Positions 14,993 to 23,442 of a stretch of DNA of 64,000 nt are shown in pieces. Every line of letters starts with the position of its first letter. The first letter of the stretch is position 1. Source of the stretch: Coriobacteriaceae bacterium (GTDB lineage: Bacteria > Actinomycetota > Coriobacteriia > Coriobacteriales > Coriobacteriaceae); assembly GCA_902364645.1 (NCBI GenBank), contig CABJEP010000004.1, forward strand, positions 62,001 to 126,000, written 5' to 3'. Under the pieces are notes generated by a model. That model saw nothing but the letters and a program-made list of their open reading frames with translations. It searched no databases and was not told the DNA's origin. The position numbers and the translations under genes were made by a program.

Positions 14993-16996
14993 TTAGACCA
15001 GACGGGCGTTGATCGTCTTGGCGATCTCGGCGGCGTCGGTGGAACCCTTGACGGTGGCACGGAAGTCCTCGTCCATGAGCGCCTCGGCGACCTTGGACAG
15101 GATCTTGAGGTGCGTAGTGCCGGCCTGGGCACCGGGGATGAGCAGGGCGATAGCCACGTTGACGGGAGCGCCGTCCATGGTGTCCCAACCGGTCACGCCG
15201 GACTCGTCCTTGACGACGATGACGGCAGCCTCGGTAATGGCGTCGGACTTGGCATGCGGGATGGCGAAGCCCTCCATCATGCCCGTGGTGCCCTCGGACT
15301 CGCGGGCCAGGAAGGCGTTCATCACGGCGTCGGCGTCGCTGGCGATACCGGCCTTGACGGCCTGGTTGGAAACGAAGCTCAGAGCCTCGTCACGAGAAGC
15401 GAAGTCCTCGGCGACAAAGACATTCTCGACCTTCACGAAGTCGGCAGCCTCGGCCTTGGGGGCCTCGACGGCAGCGGCCTTGGGAGCCTCAACCGGCTTG
15501 GCTGCAGGAGTGGCCTTCTGGTTCTTCTCAAAGTCGTACTTCTTGAAGGCCACGAAAAGGATGCCACCGACCACAGCGCCGATGAGGATCGCGAGGACCC
15601 AAAGCGGACCGTTCTCGACAACGGGCAGGACCAGGAAGCCACCGTGAGGCGCCGGATCGTGAACGTTGAACATAATGGTCAGGATCGAAGCGATAGAGGA
15701 ACCGAGCATCATGATGGGCATGACGGGCCAGATGTTCTTGGTCATGAACGGAATGGCGCCCTCGGTGATGTGGGTGCAACCAAGGATGAGGTTGACGACA
15801 CCGGCGTCGTGATCCTCCTGGCTGAAGTACTTCTTGCCGACAACGACGGCAAAGGTGGTGATCAGCGGCGGAACGATGCAGGCGGCGGAGACGGCAGCCA
15901 TGAAGTTGGTGCCGAAGTTATAGGTATCGGTGCCAACACCGGCGGCCAGAGCCTCGGTGAGCATAGCGGTACCGGTGACGTAAGCAGCCTTGTTGACCGG
16001 GCCGCCCATGTCAAAGGCGCACATGCAGCCAATGGCAAGACCCAGGACAACGGCGCCAGAGGCGGACAGGCCCTTGAGGAAGTCCATCATGGCGGTGTTG
16101 ATGGCAGCCATGGGGCCGGAAATGCCGAGCATGACCAGGCCGACGATAGCCGTCGAGAACAGCGGGTACAGGAAGATAGCCTTGAGGCCGTCCAGATTCT
16201 TGGGCAGACCGGCAAAGACCTTCTCGAGCAGCAAGATGACATAGCCGGCAAGGAAGCCGCCGACGATGCCGCCCAGGAAGCCGAAGCCCACGCCGGCGCC
16301 ACCGGCATCGATCATGCCGGTCTCGGCGTTAACAGGCAGGCCCTGGATGGCGATCATACCGGCAACAAAGCCGGGGACGAGCGCCGGGCGCTTGCCGATG
16401 GATTCGGCGATGTAGGCGGAAAGCACCGGAACCATAAGGTTCATGGCGATGCCGCCGATGATCTTGAGCATCGCAGCAAAGCTGTTGTAGTCAGACGCCG
16501 TCGAATCGAAGGACGTAATGCCCCACAGGAACGAGACAGCGGTCAGAACACCACCAGCAACAACGAAGACCAGCATGTGGCTGACGCCGTTCATGAGGTG
16601 CTTGTAGATGACGTGGCCGATGGACTCCTTCTCCTCGACCTCATCCTCGACATCGGCAGCGGCTGCAACCGTGCTGTCGCCCTTGGCGGCGAGCGCGCGG
16701 TCAATCAGCTTACCGGCGGCCTCAACGGACAGGGCCTTGGAAACACCAACGGAAACCATGGGCTTACCGGCGAAACGCTCAGCCTGGACATCCTTGTCGG
16801 CTGCGACGACGACGGCCTTGGCACCAGCGATCTCACTCTTGGTGAGCTCGTTCTCGACACCGACCTGGCCATGAGTCTCGACCTTAATGGTCAGACCGCG
16901 CTCGGCAGCTGCCTTCTCCAGCGCCTCCTTCGCCATGAAGGTGTGCGCAATGCCGGTCGGGCAACCGGTCGCGGCGATGATGTCAAACTTAGCCAT
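14993..16996 (-). CDS. fruA: Fructose-type PTS permease EIIBCA
   Basis: A 667-residue membrane permease that imports and phosphorylates fructose or a related hexose. Order: EIIB (residues 1-100, phospho-Cys in ATGCPTGIAHTFMA), an acidic linker, EIIC (about 125-480, some ten hydrophobic segments with GFLGGIVGGFLAGY and AFDMGGPVNKAAY), an Ala/Pro/Lys linker, and EIIA at the C-terminus (about 520-667, phospho-His in MEGFAIPHAKSD). Fructose permeases are more often ordered A-B-C, so B-C-A is worth noting. The ATG at 16996 follows a strong AGGAGG. It is divergent from an RpiR-type regulator that probably controls it. The product fructose-1-phosphate would be used by the FruK copies. Confidence 0.92.
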   Translation of the reverse strand: MAKFDIIAATGCPTGIAHTFMAKEALEKAAAERGLTIKVETHGQVGVENELTKSEIAGAKAVVVAADKDVQAERFAGKPMVSVGVSKALSVEAAGKLIDRALAAKGDSTVAAAADVEDEVEEKESIGHVIYKHLMNGVSHMLVFVVAGGVLTAVSFLWGITSFDSTASDYNSFAAMLKIIGGIAMNLMVPVLSAYIAESIGKRPALVPGFVAGMIAIQGLPVNAETGMIDAGGAGVGFGFLGGIVGGFLAGYVILLLEKVFAGLPKNLDGLKAIFLYPLFSTAIVGLVMLGISGPMAAINTAMMDFLKGLSASGAVVLGLAIGCMCAFDMGGPVNKAAYVTGTAMLTEALAAGVGTDTYNFGTNFMAAVSAACIVPPLITTFAVVVGKKYFSQEDHDAGVVNLILGCTHITEGAIPFMTKNIWPVMPIMMLGSSIASILTIMFNVHDPAPHGGFLVLPVVENGPLWVLAILIGAVVGGILFVAFKKYDFEKNQKATPAAKPVEAPKAAAVEAPKAEAADFVKVENVFVAEDFASRDEALSFVSNQAVKAGIASDADAVMNAFLARESEGTTGMMEGFAIPHAKSDAITEAAVIVVKDESGVTGWDTMDGAPVNVAIALLIPGAQAGTTHLKILSKVAEALMDEDFRATVKGSTDAAEIAKTINARLV

Positions 16997-17123
16997 GTGT
17001 CCCTCCTTCTTGAGTACAGCGCCCGCGGGCGCTCCCCTACACGCGCTTCGATGCGCGTTTTTCCACAACTGAAAGATACCAACCTACCGTCCGCGTGAGA
17101 AGAGCTAAGGTGCAAATCTCCGG

Positions 17124-17187
17124 TGAAAGGTTCTTTCATAACCGTAAACGGTAAGTGAAAGTTTACCATCAACACTTGAAACGGCAA
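17124..17187 (-). promoter_or_regulatory. fruA promoter with candidate operator palindromes
   Basis: On the minus strand TTGCCG (17187-17182) and TAAACT (17165-17160) are 16 bases apart. Just downstream lie two inverted repeats: ACCGT-AA-ACGGT (17141-17152) and TGAAAG-GTT-CTTTCA (17124-17138). Their position over the start of transcription is what a repressor, probably the divergent RpiR protein, would need. Assignment is by position and symmetry only. Confidence 0.5.
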
Positions 17188-17268
17188 GGTGTATCTTGTA
17201 ATTGAAAATGCCCGTATACTATGGCATTGCAAATCAAGCTAGATTTTCATGCCAACCAGGAGCCATCC

Positions 17269-18126
17269 ATGACCGATAGTAGCAAGAGCGCACTTTCCCT
17301 CATTAGCACCCATCAGGGATACAGCGAGTCCGAGCAGCGCATTGTCGACTATATATTGGAGCACCAGTCCGAGGCGCCACGCCTCACGGCCGCTCAGCTC
17401 TCGCGCGCCGCCGCCACGTCCGAGGCGACCGTTTCGCGCTTCTGCCGCAAGCTTGGCTTTGGTAGCTTCCGCAGCTTTCAGTTTTCGTTGGCGAGGGATT
17501 TGGAAAGCCAGCGTAACGAGGGCCTGACTGACGAGGTCTCGCTCGACAATATGGAGCAGAGCCTCAAGAATATCCTGGCTGCCAAGGTGAGCGAGCTTAA
17601 TGCGACCATCGACGGGATCGACCACGATACGCTGGCGGCTGTTGTGCATGCCCTTAAGCATGCAGGGGTTATTGAGTTTGCAGCTGTGGGCAATACGAAC
17701 GCGGTCGCGCTCGATGCGACGTTTAAGTTTTCGCAGCTGGGCCTGCGCTGCATGGCGAGCACCATTAGCGAGACATCAATCGGCTTTGCGCTCACGTTAC
17801 GCCCGGGTGACGTCATCGTGCTTATCTCAAACTCCGGCAAATCGCGCCGATTGAATCGCATGGCAAAAGCGGCTCGCAACTGCGGCGCAACCGTAGTCGT
17901 CATCAGCAGTGACAGCAAATCCCCACTCGCGCGCCTGGCAGACTACACTTTTAATACCGTCAACCACGAAGCGCTGCTGACGACAGGCGACTTTGCGTTC
18001 TCTAAGATCAGCGCTACGATGATCATCGAAGTCATCTACAACTTCCTGCTGCCCGAGATTGAAGACGCCCGCGAGCATATCAGCTACTACGAGGAGCTCA
18101 TCCAGCCGGACAAGGTCGTTGAGTAA
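17269..18126 (+). CDS. RpiR/MurR-family transcriptional regulator with SIS domain
   Basis: A 285-residue regulator. Residues about 1-80 form the RpiR helix-turn-helix (LTAAQLSRAAATSEATVSRF then CRKLGFGSF). Residues about 110-260 form a sugar-isomerase (SIS) phosphosugar-binding domain with GDVIVLISNSGKSRR and a C-terminal GDFAFSKISATMI. Such proteins sense phosphosugars, so fructose-1-phosphate or fructose-6-phosphate is a plausible effector. The ATG at 17269 is chosen because AGGAG lies 7 bases upstream; the in-frame ATG at 17221 lacks one. It is divergent from fruA, sharing a control region of about 270 bases. Confidence 0.9.
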   Translation: MTDSSKSALSLISTHQGYSESEQRIVDYILEHQSEAPRLTAAQLSRAAATSEATVSRFCRKLGFGSFRSFQFSLARDLESQRNEGLTDEVSLDNMEQSLKNILAAKVSELNATIDGIDHDTLAAVVHALKHAGVIEFAAVGNTNAVALDATFKFSQLGLRCMASTISETSIGFALTLRPGDVIVLISNSGKSRRLNRMAKAARNCGATVVVISSDSKSPLARLADYTFNTVNHEALLTTGDFAFSKISATMIIEVIYNFLLPEIEDAREHISYYEELIQPDKVVE

Positions 18127-18134
18127 AACGCGTA

Positions 18135-18167
18135 GTGGGACAAAAATTTCAGTCTATTTTGTCCCAC
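18135..18167. repeat. Palindrome GTGGGACAAAA/TTTTGTCCCAC between rpiR and recN
   Basis: Perfect 11-bp arms at 18135-18145 and 18157-18167 flank a TTTCAGTCTA-like loop. It lies between the convergent rpiR and recN genes and could terminate both, although the T-runs are inside the stem rather than after it. It shares the GGGAC/GTCCC feature with the other palindromes. Confidence 0.75.
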
Positions 18168-18185
18168 CAACACCGCTGATACGAT

Positions 18186-19814
18186 CTAGCCTCGAGCTTC
18201 TTCAAGCATCTGTTTGGCGTGCGCCAGGCTTGCCTCGGACTGATCGCCGCTCAACATGCGGGCGATCTCGGCGGTACGCGCTTCGCCGGTTACCTCGTCC
18301 AAATGCGTCTGGGGAACATCGCCCGGTTCCTTACTGACAACATAATGCTTGTCGGCCATGACGGCGACCTGCGCCAAGTGGGTTACGACAATCACCTGAT
18401 GCGTAGCGGCGAGATCTGCCAGCACGCCCGCGAGCGCACGCGCCGTGGAGCCACCGACACCAGCATCGACCTCGTCAAACACCAGCGTATCGACACCGTC
18501 CGCGTTACCGAGGACAACCTTGCTTGCCAGCATGACGCGGCTGAGCTCGCCGCCCGACGCAATGCGGCGCAGGGGGCGTGGCGTCAAGCCGGCACCGCTG
18601 CGGTATAGCAGCTCGTAACTCGAAGGACCAACCGGCGTCCACTCAGCACGGGGAAGATCGCGCGACTCCCAGACGAGCTCGGCACTACCCATCTCCAGGC
18701 GAGCCATCTGGCGGCCAACCTCGTGACAGAAGCGCGGGGCCGCCGTATTGCGAGCGCGCTTAAGCGCCTTGGCGGCAGCAAACAGTTCGTGCTCCGCCGC
18801 GCCAAGCGCTTCACGCGCCATTTTGATCTGTTCATCGCCATTATCAACCAGCGAAAGCAGCTCTTGCGAGCGATCACGCATGGCAAAAACATCGTCCATG
18901 GTCGGACCCCACTGACGCAGCAGGCCCTTGAGGTCGGAATACCGCTCGCGCATGCGAGCGAGCTCGCGCGGGTCGAAGGCGACCCCATCGCGATAGGCGC
19001 GCAGCTCGTTGGCACAATCCTCAAGCGAGATGCAGGCATCCGAAAGCGTCTCGGCAATGTCGCCCAGTTTGCGATCGACGGTAGCCATTCGGGAAAGCTC
19101 TGCCACGGCGCTGTTCACGGCATCGAGCGCTCCCCCTTCGGCGGCAAGCGATGCATGGGCATCGTTAGCTGTGGCAACCAGTACCTCGGCATGTTCGGAG
19201 CGCGGCAGCAATTCCTCGAGTTCCTCATACTCGCCCGGCTTAGGGTCGACCTCGCCGATGCGCTCGAGGGCAAAGCGCGCCTCCTCGACACGACTCCCCT
19301 GCGCACGCGAGGCCTCCTCAACGCGACGGACCTCCTTGGCAGCCGCGCGCGAGGCTTTAAAGCAAGTACGGTAGTGCTCGAGTGCCTCGAGCGCAGAGCG
19401 CCCCGCCCAGGCATCGACCATGGCAACGTGATGCGCCGGGTCGAGGAGGCGCTGGTGCTCGTGCTGACCGCACAGATCCATCATCACGCCGACGCGCTCC
19501 GAAAGCTCGCGCACGCTGGCGATGCGGCCGTCAATCCTCACGCGGCTGCGGCCCTCGGCAGAAAGGCTGCGCTGGACCGTGAAGCCCTCCGTGTCGTGCG
19601 GGCCGTCAAACAGGCGTGCCTCGACGCTCGCCAGCGCCTCGCCCTCGCGCACCGTCGACGAATCCGCACGCTCGCCCAAAATAAGCTTAAGGGCCGAGAG
19701 CAGCGCGGTCTTGCCGGCGCCGGTCTCGCCTGTCAGGACAGTCAGGCCGGCACTCGGCACCAGCGTCGCCTCACGAATGAGTGCAATGTTAGAAACCTGC
19801 AGCTCATCGATCAT
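18186..19814 (-). CDS. recN: DNA repair ATPase RecN
   Basis: A 542-residue SMC-like protein for double-strand break repair. Walker A is GETGAGKTALL (about residues 30-38), the central half is coiled coil, and the C-terminus holds the ABC signature IASGGELSRVMLASK and Walker B TLVFDEVDAGVGG. Length matches the family. The ATG at 19814 overlaps the 3' end of nadK by 11 bases, consistent with the nusB-xseB-tlyA-nadK-recN operon order. It is the last gene of that long minus-strand unit. Confidence 0.95.
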   Translation of the reverse strand: MIDELQVSNIALIREATLVPSAGLTVLTGETGAGKTALLSALKLILGERADSSTVREGEALASVEARLFDGPHDTEGFTVQRSLSAEGRSRVRIDGRIASVRELSERVGVMMDLCGQHEHQRLLDPAHHVAMVDAWAGRSALEALEHYRTCFKASRAAAKEVRRVEEASRAQGSRVEEARFALERIGEVDPKPGEYEELEELLPRSEHAEVLVATANDAHASLAAEGGALDAVNSAVAELSRMATVDRKLGDIAETLSDACISLEDCANELRAYRDGVAFDPRELARMRERYSDLKGLLRQWGPTMDDVFAMRDRSQELLSLVDNGDEQIKMAREALGAAEHELFAAAKALKRARNTAAPRFCHEVGRQMARLEMGSAELVWESRDLPRAEWTPVGPSSYELLYRSGAGLTPRPLRRIASGGELSRVMLASKVVLGNADGVDTLVFDEVDAGVGGSTARALAGVLADLAATHQVIVVTHLAQVAVMADKHYVVSKEPGDVPQTHLDEVTGEARTAEIARMLSGDQSEASLAHAKQMLEEARG

Positions 19815-20664
19815 GACGGACTCCGTAGAATACGCGGCTCACCGAGTTGTAAAAACTCTCGGGGCCGTAGTCGAGCAGCAGCACATCGCCTGGGCCTCGG
19901 CGCACGGCCACGCTCTCGACCGTGCCGTCGCAGGTAATAAACTGTCCATCGATGGCGATCGCCGGAACGCTCGGGCGATCATCGGACATAAAGATTTCGA
20001 CGACATCACTCGGCGAAGTCAAGAAGGCACGGGCCTGAATGGTGTGCGGCGCAATGGGTACGCAGACCATACCCGTATAGTCGGGGCTCACAATGGGGCC
20101 ACCGGCACTGAGCGCGTACCCCGTAGAACCAGTCGCCGTGGACACGACCACGCCGTCGCCACGCAGTCGATCGATATGGTGGCCCGACACCGTGATGTCG
20201 AACTCAACCATATCGGACAGGGGGCCGCGCGTGAGCGCCATGTCGTTGAGGGCGAACGTGCGCACGACATCCTTCGTGCCATCGTCGCGCACGGACACGA
20301 TATCCGCGGCGATGGTGGCGCGACGGCTCACGTGCAGCTCGCCGGAAAGGGCGTCGCTCACGACCTGCAGAATGTCGCGCTCCTCGGGGCTCGCAGCAGT
20401 TAAAAAGCCCAGGTGACCATAGGAAAGACCGAGGATAGGAATCTCGCGATGGTTGAGGATGCGGGCAGCGCGCAGCAACGTACCGTCGCCGCCGAGCGTA
20501 ATGACCAGATCGGAGCCGTCAATATCAGGCGTGCTTTGAATCTTCGATCGCTGGTCGGCAGCCCATGCGACCTCATAGCCCTGGCGCGTCAGCCAAAGCT
20601 CGAGCATCAGGCCGCTCTCAACCGCCTCTTGCTTGTAGTAATTGGGAACCAGAAAGACCTTCAT
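19804..20664 (-). CDS. nadK: NAD kinase
   Basis: A 286-residue enzyme phosphorylating NAD to NADP. It has the diagnostic GGDGT loop (ITLGGDGTLLRAA, about residues 55-67), the LNDMALTRG segment and the glycine-rich TATGSTGYALSAGGP motif that binds NAD. It overlaps tlyA by 4 bases and recN by 11, so translation in the operon is likely coupled. Complete length for the family. Confidence 0.95.
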   Translation of the reverse strand: MKVFLVPNYYKQEAVESGLMLELWLTRQGYEVAWAADQRSKIQSTPDIDGSDLVITLGGDGTLLRAARILNHREIPILGLSYGHLGFLTAASPEERDILQVVSDALSGELHVSRRATIAADIVSVRDDGTKDVVRTFALNDMALTRGPLSDMVEFDITVSGHHIDRLRGDGVVVSTATGSTGYALSAGGPIVSPDYTGMVCVPIAPHTIQARAFLTSPSDVVEIFMSDDRPSVPAIAIDGQFITCDGTVESVAVRRGPGDVLLLDYGPESFYNSVSRVFYGVRHDR

Positions 20665-21473
20665 AGCGTTGCAGCTTTCTCGCTCAAAACCGATACCTGG
20701 AATTGCAGCTCGTCTTGCGTGCGGTCGCCGGGGTCAAATCTCGTGCCGTACAGGAAAAACTCAACGTTTCCCTTGGCACCATGAATGGGCGACACGCACA
20801 CATCGACCGGGAACAGCCCCTTGGCAGCAAAGAGTTCAACTGCCGCAACGAGTGTATCGCGGCGCACGGCGGGATCGGTCACAATGCCGCCCTCACCCAC
20901 CAGCGCCGCCGGAGCCTCAAACTGCGGCTTTACAAGCGTGCAGAATGCACCCGTAGGCGCCAGGCACGCCAGCACCGCATCGATAATGTTCGCGATGCTG
21001 GTAAACGAGACATCACACACAGCCAGGTCGATGGCGCCGGCATAGCCAAGCTCAGGCAGCTGCGTCACGTTTGTGCGCTCATGCAGCGTCACGCGATCGT
21101 CCTGACGTAACGACCAATCGAACTGGGCGCGACCAACGTCCACCGAGACAACGGTCGCAGCTCCGCGCTTGAGCAGGCAATCGGTAAAGCCGCCGGTAGA
21201 GCAGCCCACATCCAGACAGGCAAGGCCCGTCGGATTGATACCAAACGTATCAAGCGCGCCTTCGAGCTTAAGACCGCCGCGGCCAACATAGGGAATGCGC
21301 CCCTTCACGTGCAACGGCAGGCCCGGGGTCACCTTAAGGCCCGGCGAAGTCAAGCGCTCGCCGCCACTCGAGACCAAGCCAGCCATAAGAGTGCGAAGGG
21401 CATCCGCGCGATCGGCGCAGATGCCCTGTGAAATCAGTTCGTCATCAAGACGCACGCGTTTCATGAATGCCAT
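20661..21473 (-). CDS. tlyA: TlyA-type rRNA 2'-O-methyltransferase
   Basis: A 270-residue protein of the TlyA family, which methylates cytidines in 16S and 23S rRNA and affects capreomycin sensitivity; the old hemolysin name should not be taken as function. An N-terminal S4-like RNA-binding segment (about residues 6-60) is followed by an RrmJ/FtsJ-fold domain with SAM loop CLDVGCSTGGFTDCLL and a VKPQFEA motif. The ATG at 21473 overlaps the xseB stop (TGATG), which favours it over the ATG at 21464; both are in frame. Position between xseB and nadK is typical for Gram-positive bacteria. Confidence 0.92.
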   Translation of the reverse strand: MAFMKRVRLDDELISQGICADRADALRTLMAGLVSSGGERLTSPGLKVTPGLPLHVKGRIPYVGRGGLKLEGALDTFGINPTGLACLDVGCSTGGFTDCLLKRGAATVVSVDVGRAQFDWSLRQDDRVTLHERTNVTQLPELGYAGAIDLAVCDVSFTSIANIIDAVLACLAPTGAFCTLVKPQFEAPAALVGEGGIVTDPAVRRDTLVAAVELFAAKGLFPVDVCVSPIHGAKGNVEFFLYGTRFDPGDRTQDELQFQVSVLSEKAATL

Positions 21474-21739
21474 CAACCATTCGTATCCGGGGATGCAGCC
21501 TGTCTATCTTGGGACTCGTTTGCCGCATCCTCATCGTATTCCTGCTCGAGCTTGTTGGCCTCACGCGGCGTCAGCTCAAACTTGTCGACCATATCGACCG
21601 CACGGGAGCCCAGCTCAATCGCCTCGTCAAACAAATCGAGCGAACGCTCCAGGGACGTATCCTTAGATCGAACGGTGGCGATGATCTGGTCCAGACGATC
21701 TGAGATCTCATCGAAGTTGCGGACGGAACCCTCTGGCAT
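21473..21739 (-). CDS. xseB: Exodeoxyribonuclease VII small subunit
   Basis: An 88-residue protein of the XseB family. The helical hairpin core reads FDEISDRLDQIIATV and SLERSLDLFDEAIELGSRA, with an acidic, Gln/Asp-rich C-terminal tail. XseB forms the multi-copy helical part of exonuclease VII with catalytic XseA. The expected xseA between nusB and xseB is missing: only 2 bases separate the nusB stop from this gene. Either xseA lies elsewhere or this XseB acts with another partner. Start at 21739; the stop overlaps the tlyA start by one base. Confidence 0.88.
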   Translation of the reverse strand: MPEGSVRNFDEISDRLDQIIATVRSKDTSLERSLDLFDEAIELGSRAVDMVDKFELTPREANKLEQEYDEDAANESQDRQAASPDTNG

Positions 21740-21741
21740 GA

Positions 21742-22329
21742 CTACTCCTCGACGGAGTCGGCCTCGACGGCCTCGGCAGCGTCCGCATCCTCGGCAAGTA
21801 CACCGGCGGCAGTCTGAGCGGCAGCGACCTTGGCGGCCGCCTCAGCAGCCTGTGCCGCCTCGCGTGCGCGATCCTCGGCCAGCAGCTCTTGGTACAGCTC
21901 CTCGCCCGGCAGCTCCTCGCTGCGAGCGATCTTGCCCAGCACGCCGTTGACAAACGACGCGGACTGGTCGGTGCCATAGGCCTTGGCAAGCTCGACAGCC
22001 TCGTTGATCACGATGGCGTCCGAGACCTCATCGTCGGTGAGGAAGCGCATCTCATAGACGGCGATACGCAGCAGATTGCGGTCGGCGCCTGGCATGCGCA
22101 TAAGATCCCAGTTCTTGGCGATGGCGCGCAGGGCGCAGTCGATGCGGTCGATGTGCTCGTAGGCACCACGGCACAGGTCCAGCGCGTAGGGATCGAGGGG
22201 ACCCTTCGAAATCAGGAAATCGCCCTCGAGGACGCGCTCGAGCGGGCTGTCCGTGGCCTCGGCCTGGAACAGCAGCTGCAGCGCCTGACTGCGGGCAAGC
22301 GTACGCCCGCGATAAACCTTAAGGCTCAA
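21742..22329 (-). CDS. nusB: Transcription antitermination factor NusB
   Basis: A 195-residue NusB homologue that binds boxA RNA with ribosomal protein S10 in rRNA antitermination. The helical core (RTLARSQALQLLFQAEAT, RNLLRIAVYEMRFLTD, VINEAVELAKAYGTDQSASF, VNGVLGKIA) occupies residues 9-135. The rest is an Ala/Glu-rich acidic tail of about 55 residues that canonical NusB lacks. The start is TTG at 22329, supported by GGAG 6 bases upstream. It is 3 bases from the upstream asp23 stop. The tail is probably disordered. Confidence 0.92.
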   Translation of the reverse strand: MSLKVYRGRTLARSQALQLLFQAEATDSPLERVLEGDFLISKGPLDPYALDLCRGAYEHIDRIDCALRAIAKNWDLMRMPGADRNLLRIAVYEMRFLTDDEVSDAIVINEAVELAKAYGTDQSASFVNGVLGKIARSEELPGEELYQELLAEDRAREAAQAAEAAAKVAAAQTAAGVLAEDADAAEAVEADSVEE

Positions 22330-22332
22330 AGG

Positions 22333-22695
22333 TTACTCCTTGGGGAAAACGAGGCCGTCGATACAAACGTCAACACGCTCGACCTCGACGCCCACCTGGG
22401 CATCGATGGCGGCGACCACGGCGGCGCGAACAGCCTCGGCGAGTTTCTTGAACGGATAGCCAAAGAACACCACGACACGCACGGTGAGTGCGAGCTTGTC
22501 ACCGACGACCTCGGCCTCGACCGCCGGCTCGGAAGCCGGGGCCTTAGAAGAGAGCATCATGGAGACAAGGTTGGTGGCAAGGTCCTTGACGCCAACGGAG
22601 GCGATGCCCTCGACATCCGACACGGCGCGCGAGACGATGGCGGTCAGAACATCGGGCGAAATGCCGATGCCGTCAATCTTGATTTCCTGGGGCAT
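22333..22695 (-). CDS. Asp23/Gls24-family envelope stress protein
   Basis: A 120-residue protein of the Asp23/Gls24 (YloU-like) family, small acidic proteins linked to cell-envelope stress and membrane clustering. It shows the family pattern: ISPDVLTAIVSRAVSDVEGI, then VRVVVFFGYPFKKLAEAVR, and VERVDVCIDGLVFPKE at the end. It lies between efp and nusB, a conserved location in Gram-positive genomes (accA/nusB region). Start ATG at 22695 with GGAGG nearby. Confidence 0.85.
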   Translation of the reverse strand: MPQEIKIDGIGISPDVLTAIVSRAVSDVEGIASVGVKDLATNLVSMMLSSKAPASEPAVEAEVVGDKLALTVRVVVFFGYPFKKLAEAVRAAVVAAIDAQVGVEVERVDVCIDGLVFPKE

Positions 22696-22719
22696 GAGTC
22701 CTCCTAGAAGAGTTGGTTG

Positions 22720-23283
22720 CTAGACGCGGGAGACGAACTTGCCGTCGCGGGTGTCAACCTTAATGACCTCGCCCTCGTTGAGGTACATGGGGACCTGGAT
22801 GACAGCGCCGGTGTCGATGGTGGCCGGCTTGGTGGAACCCTGGACGGTATCGCCCTTGAAGCCCGGGTCGGTCTGGACGATGGTGGTCTCGATGAACATC
22901 GGCGGGGTCACGCCCATGAGCTCGTCGTCGGCGAAGAGCAGCTGGCAGGTGTCATTCTCGCGCAGCCACTTGGCGTTCTCGCCCACCATATCCTCGGGAA
23001 CGGGAACCTGCTCGTAGGACTCGTTATCCATGAAGATGTAGTCGGCGCCGTCGTTGTAGAGGTACTGGAACTCACGGGTGGTGAGCATGACGCTCTCGAA
23101 CTTGGTGCCGGCGTTGCAGGTGTTCTCGACGACGCGGCCGCTCTTGATGTCGCGGGTCTTGTAGCGCACGAAAGCGCCGCCCTTGCCCGGCTTGACGTGC
23201 TGGAACTCGACGATGGTGTAGACCTTGTCCTTAATGCGGAGACCGAGGCCATTCTTGAAGTCGGCGGTAGAGATAGTAGGCAT
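22720..23283 (-). CDS. efp: Translation elongation factor P
   Basis: A 187-residue EF-P, which relieves ribosome stalling at polyproline stretches. The three beta-barrel domains are complete, ending in the usual VDTRDGKFVSRV. The modification loop reads HVKPGKGGAF with Lys34 at the tip; no lysylation genes (epmA/epmB) are seen nearby. It is followed 24 bases later by asp23. The start ATG at 23283 has AAGAAAGG upstream. Confidence 0.96.
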   Translation of the reverse strand: MPTISTADFKNGLGLRIKDKVYTIVEFQHVKPGKGGAFVRYKTRDIKSGRVVENTCNAGTKFESVMLTTREFQYLYNDGADYIFMDNESYEQVPVPEDMVGENAKWLRENDTCQLLFADDELMGVTPPMFIETTIVQTDPGFKGDTVQGSTKPATIDTGAVIQVPMYLNEGEVIKVDTRDGKFVSRV

Positions 23284-23377
23284 AGCGACCTTTCTTGTTA
23301 TTGGCTAGACGCACAAACGTCCAAATTACATACGACCGAAATTATACACTTGCAGACGGCGGCTGCGGCGAGCGCAT

Positions 23378-23420
23378 AAAAAGAGAACGCGGGACGCCCG
23401 AATCGATCCGGACGCCCCGC
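23378..23420 (-). terminator. Rho-independent terminator between pepP and efp
   Basis: On the minus strand a GC-rich hairpin GCGGGGCGTCCGG / TCGGGCGTCCCGC (about 23419-23390) is followed, after GTTC, by a CTTTTT run (23383-23378). It would end the alaS-to-pepP transcript before efp. Confidence 0.75.
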
Positions 23421-23442
23421 CCCAAAAATCTATCGAAATGGG

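Noticed and set aside
14918..17098. 726-residue plus-strand ORF opposite fruA
   Set aside because: Antisense shadow of the GC-rich EIIBCA gene; no ribosome site, no domain, unnatural His/Asp/Gly composition.
20661..21473. Hemolysin label for TlyA
   Set aside because: The SAM and RNA-binding motifs identify an rRNA methyltransferase; no toxin features.
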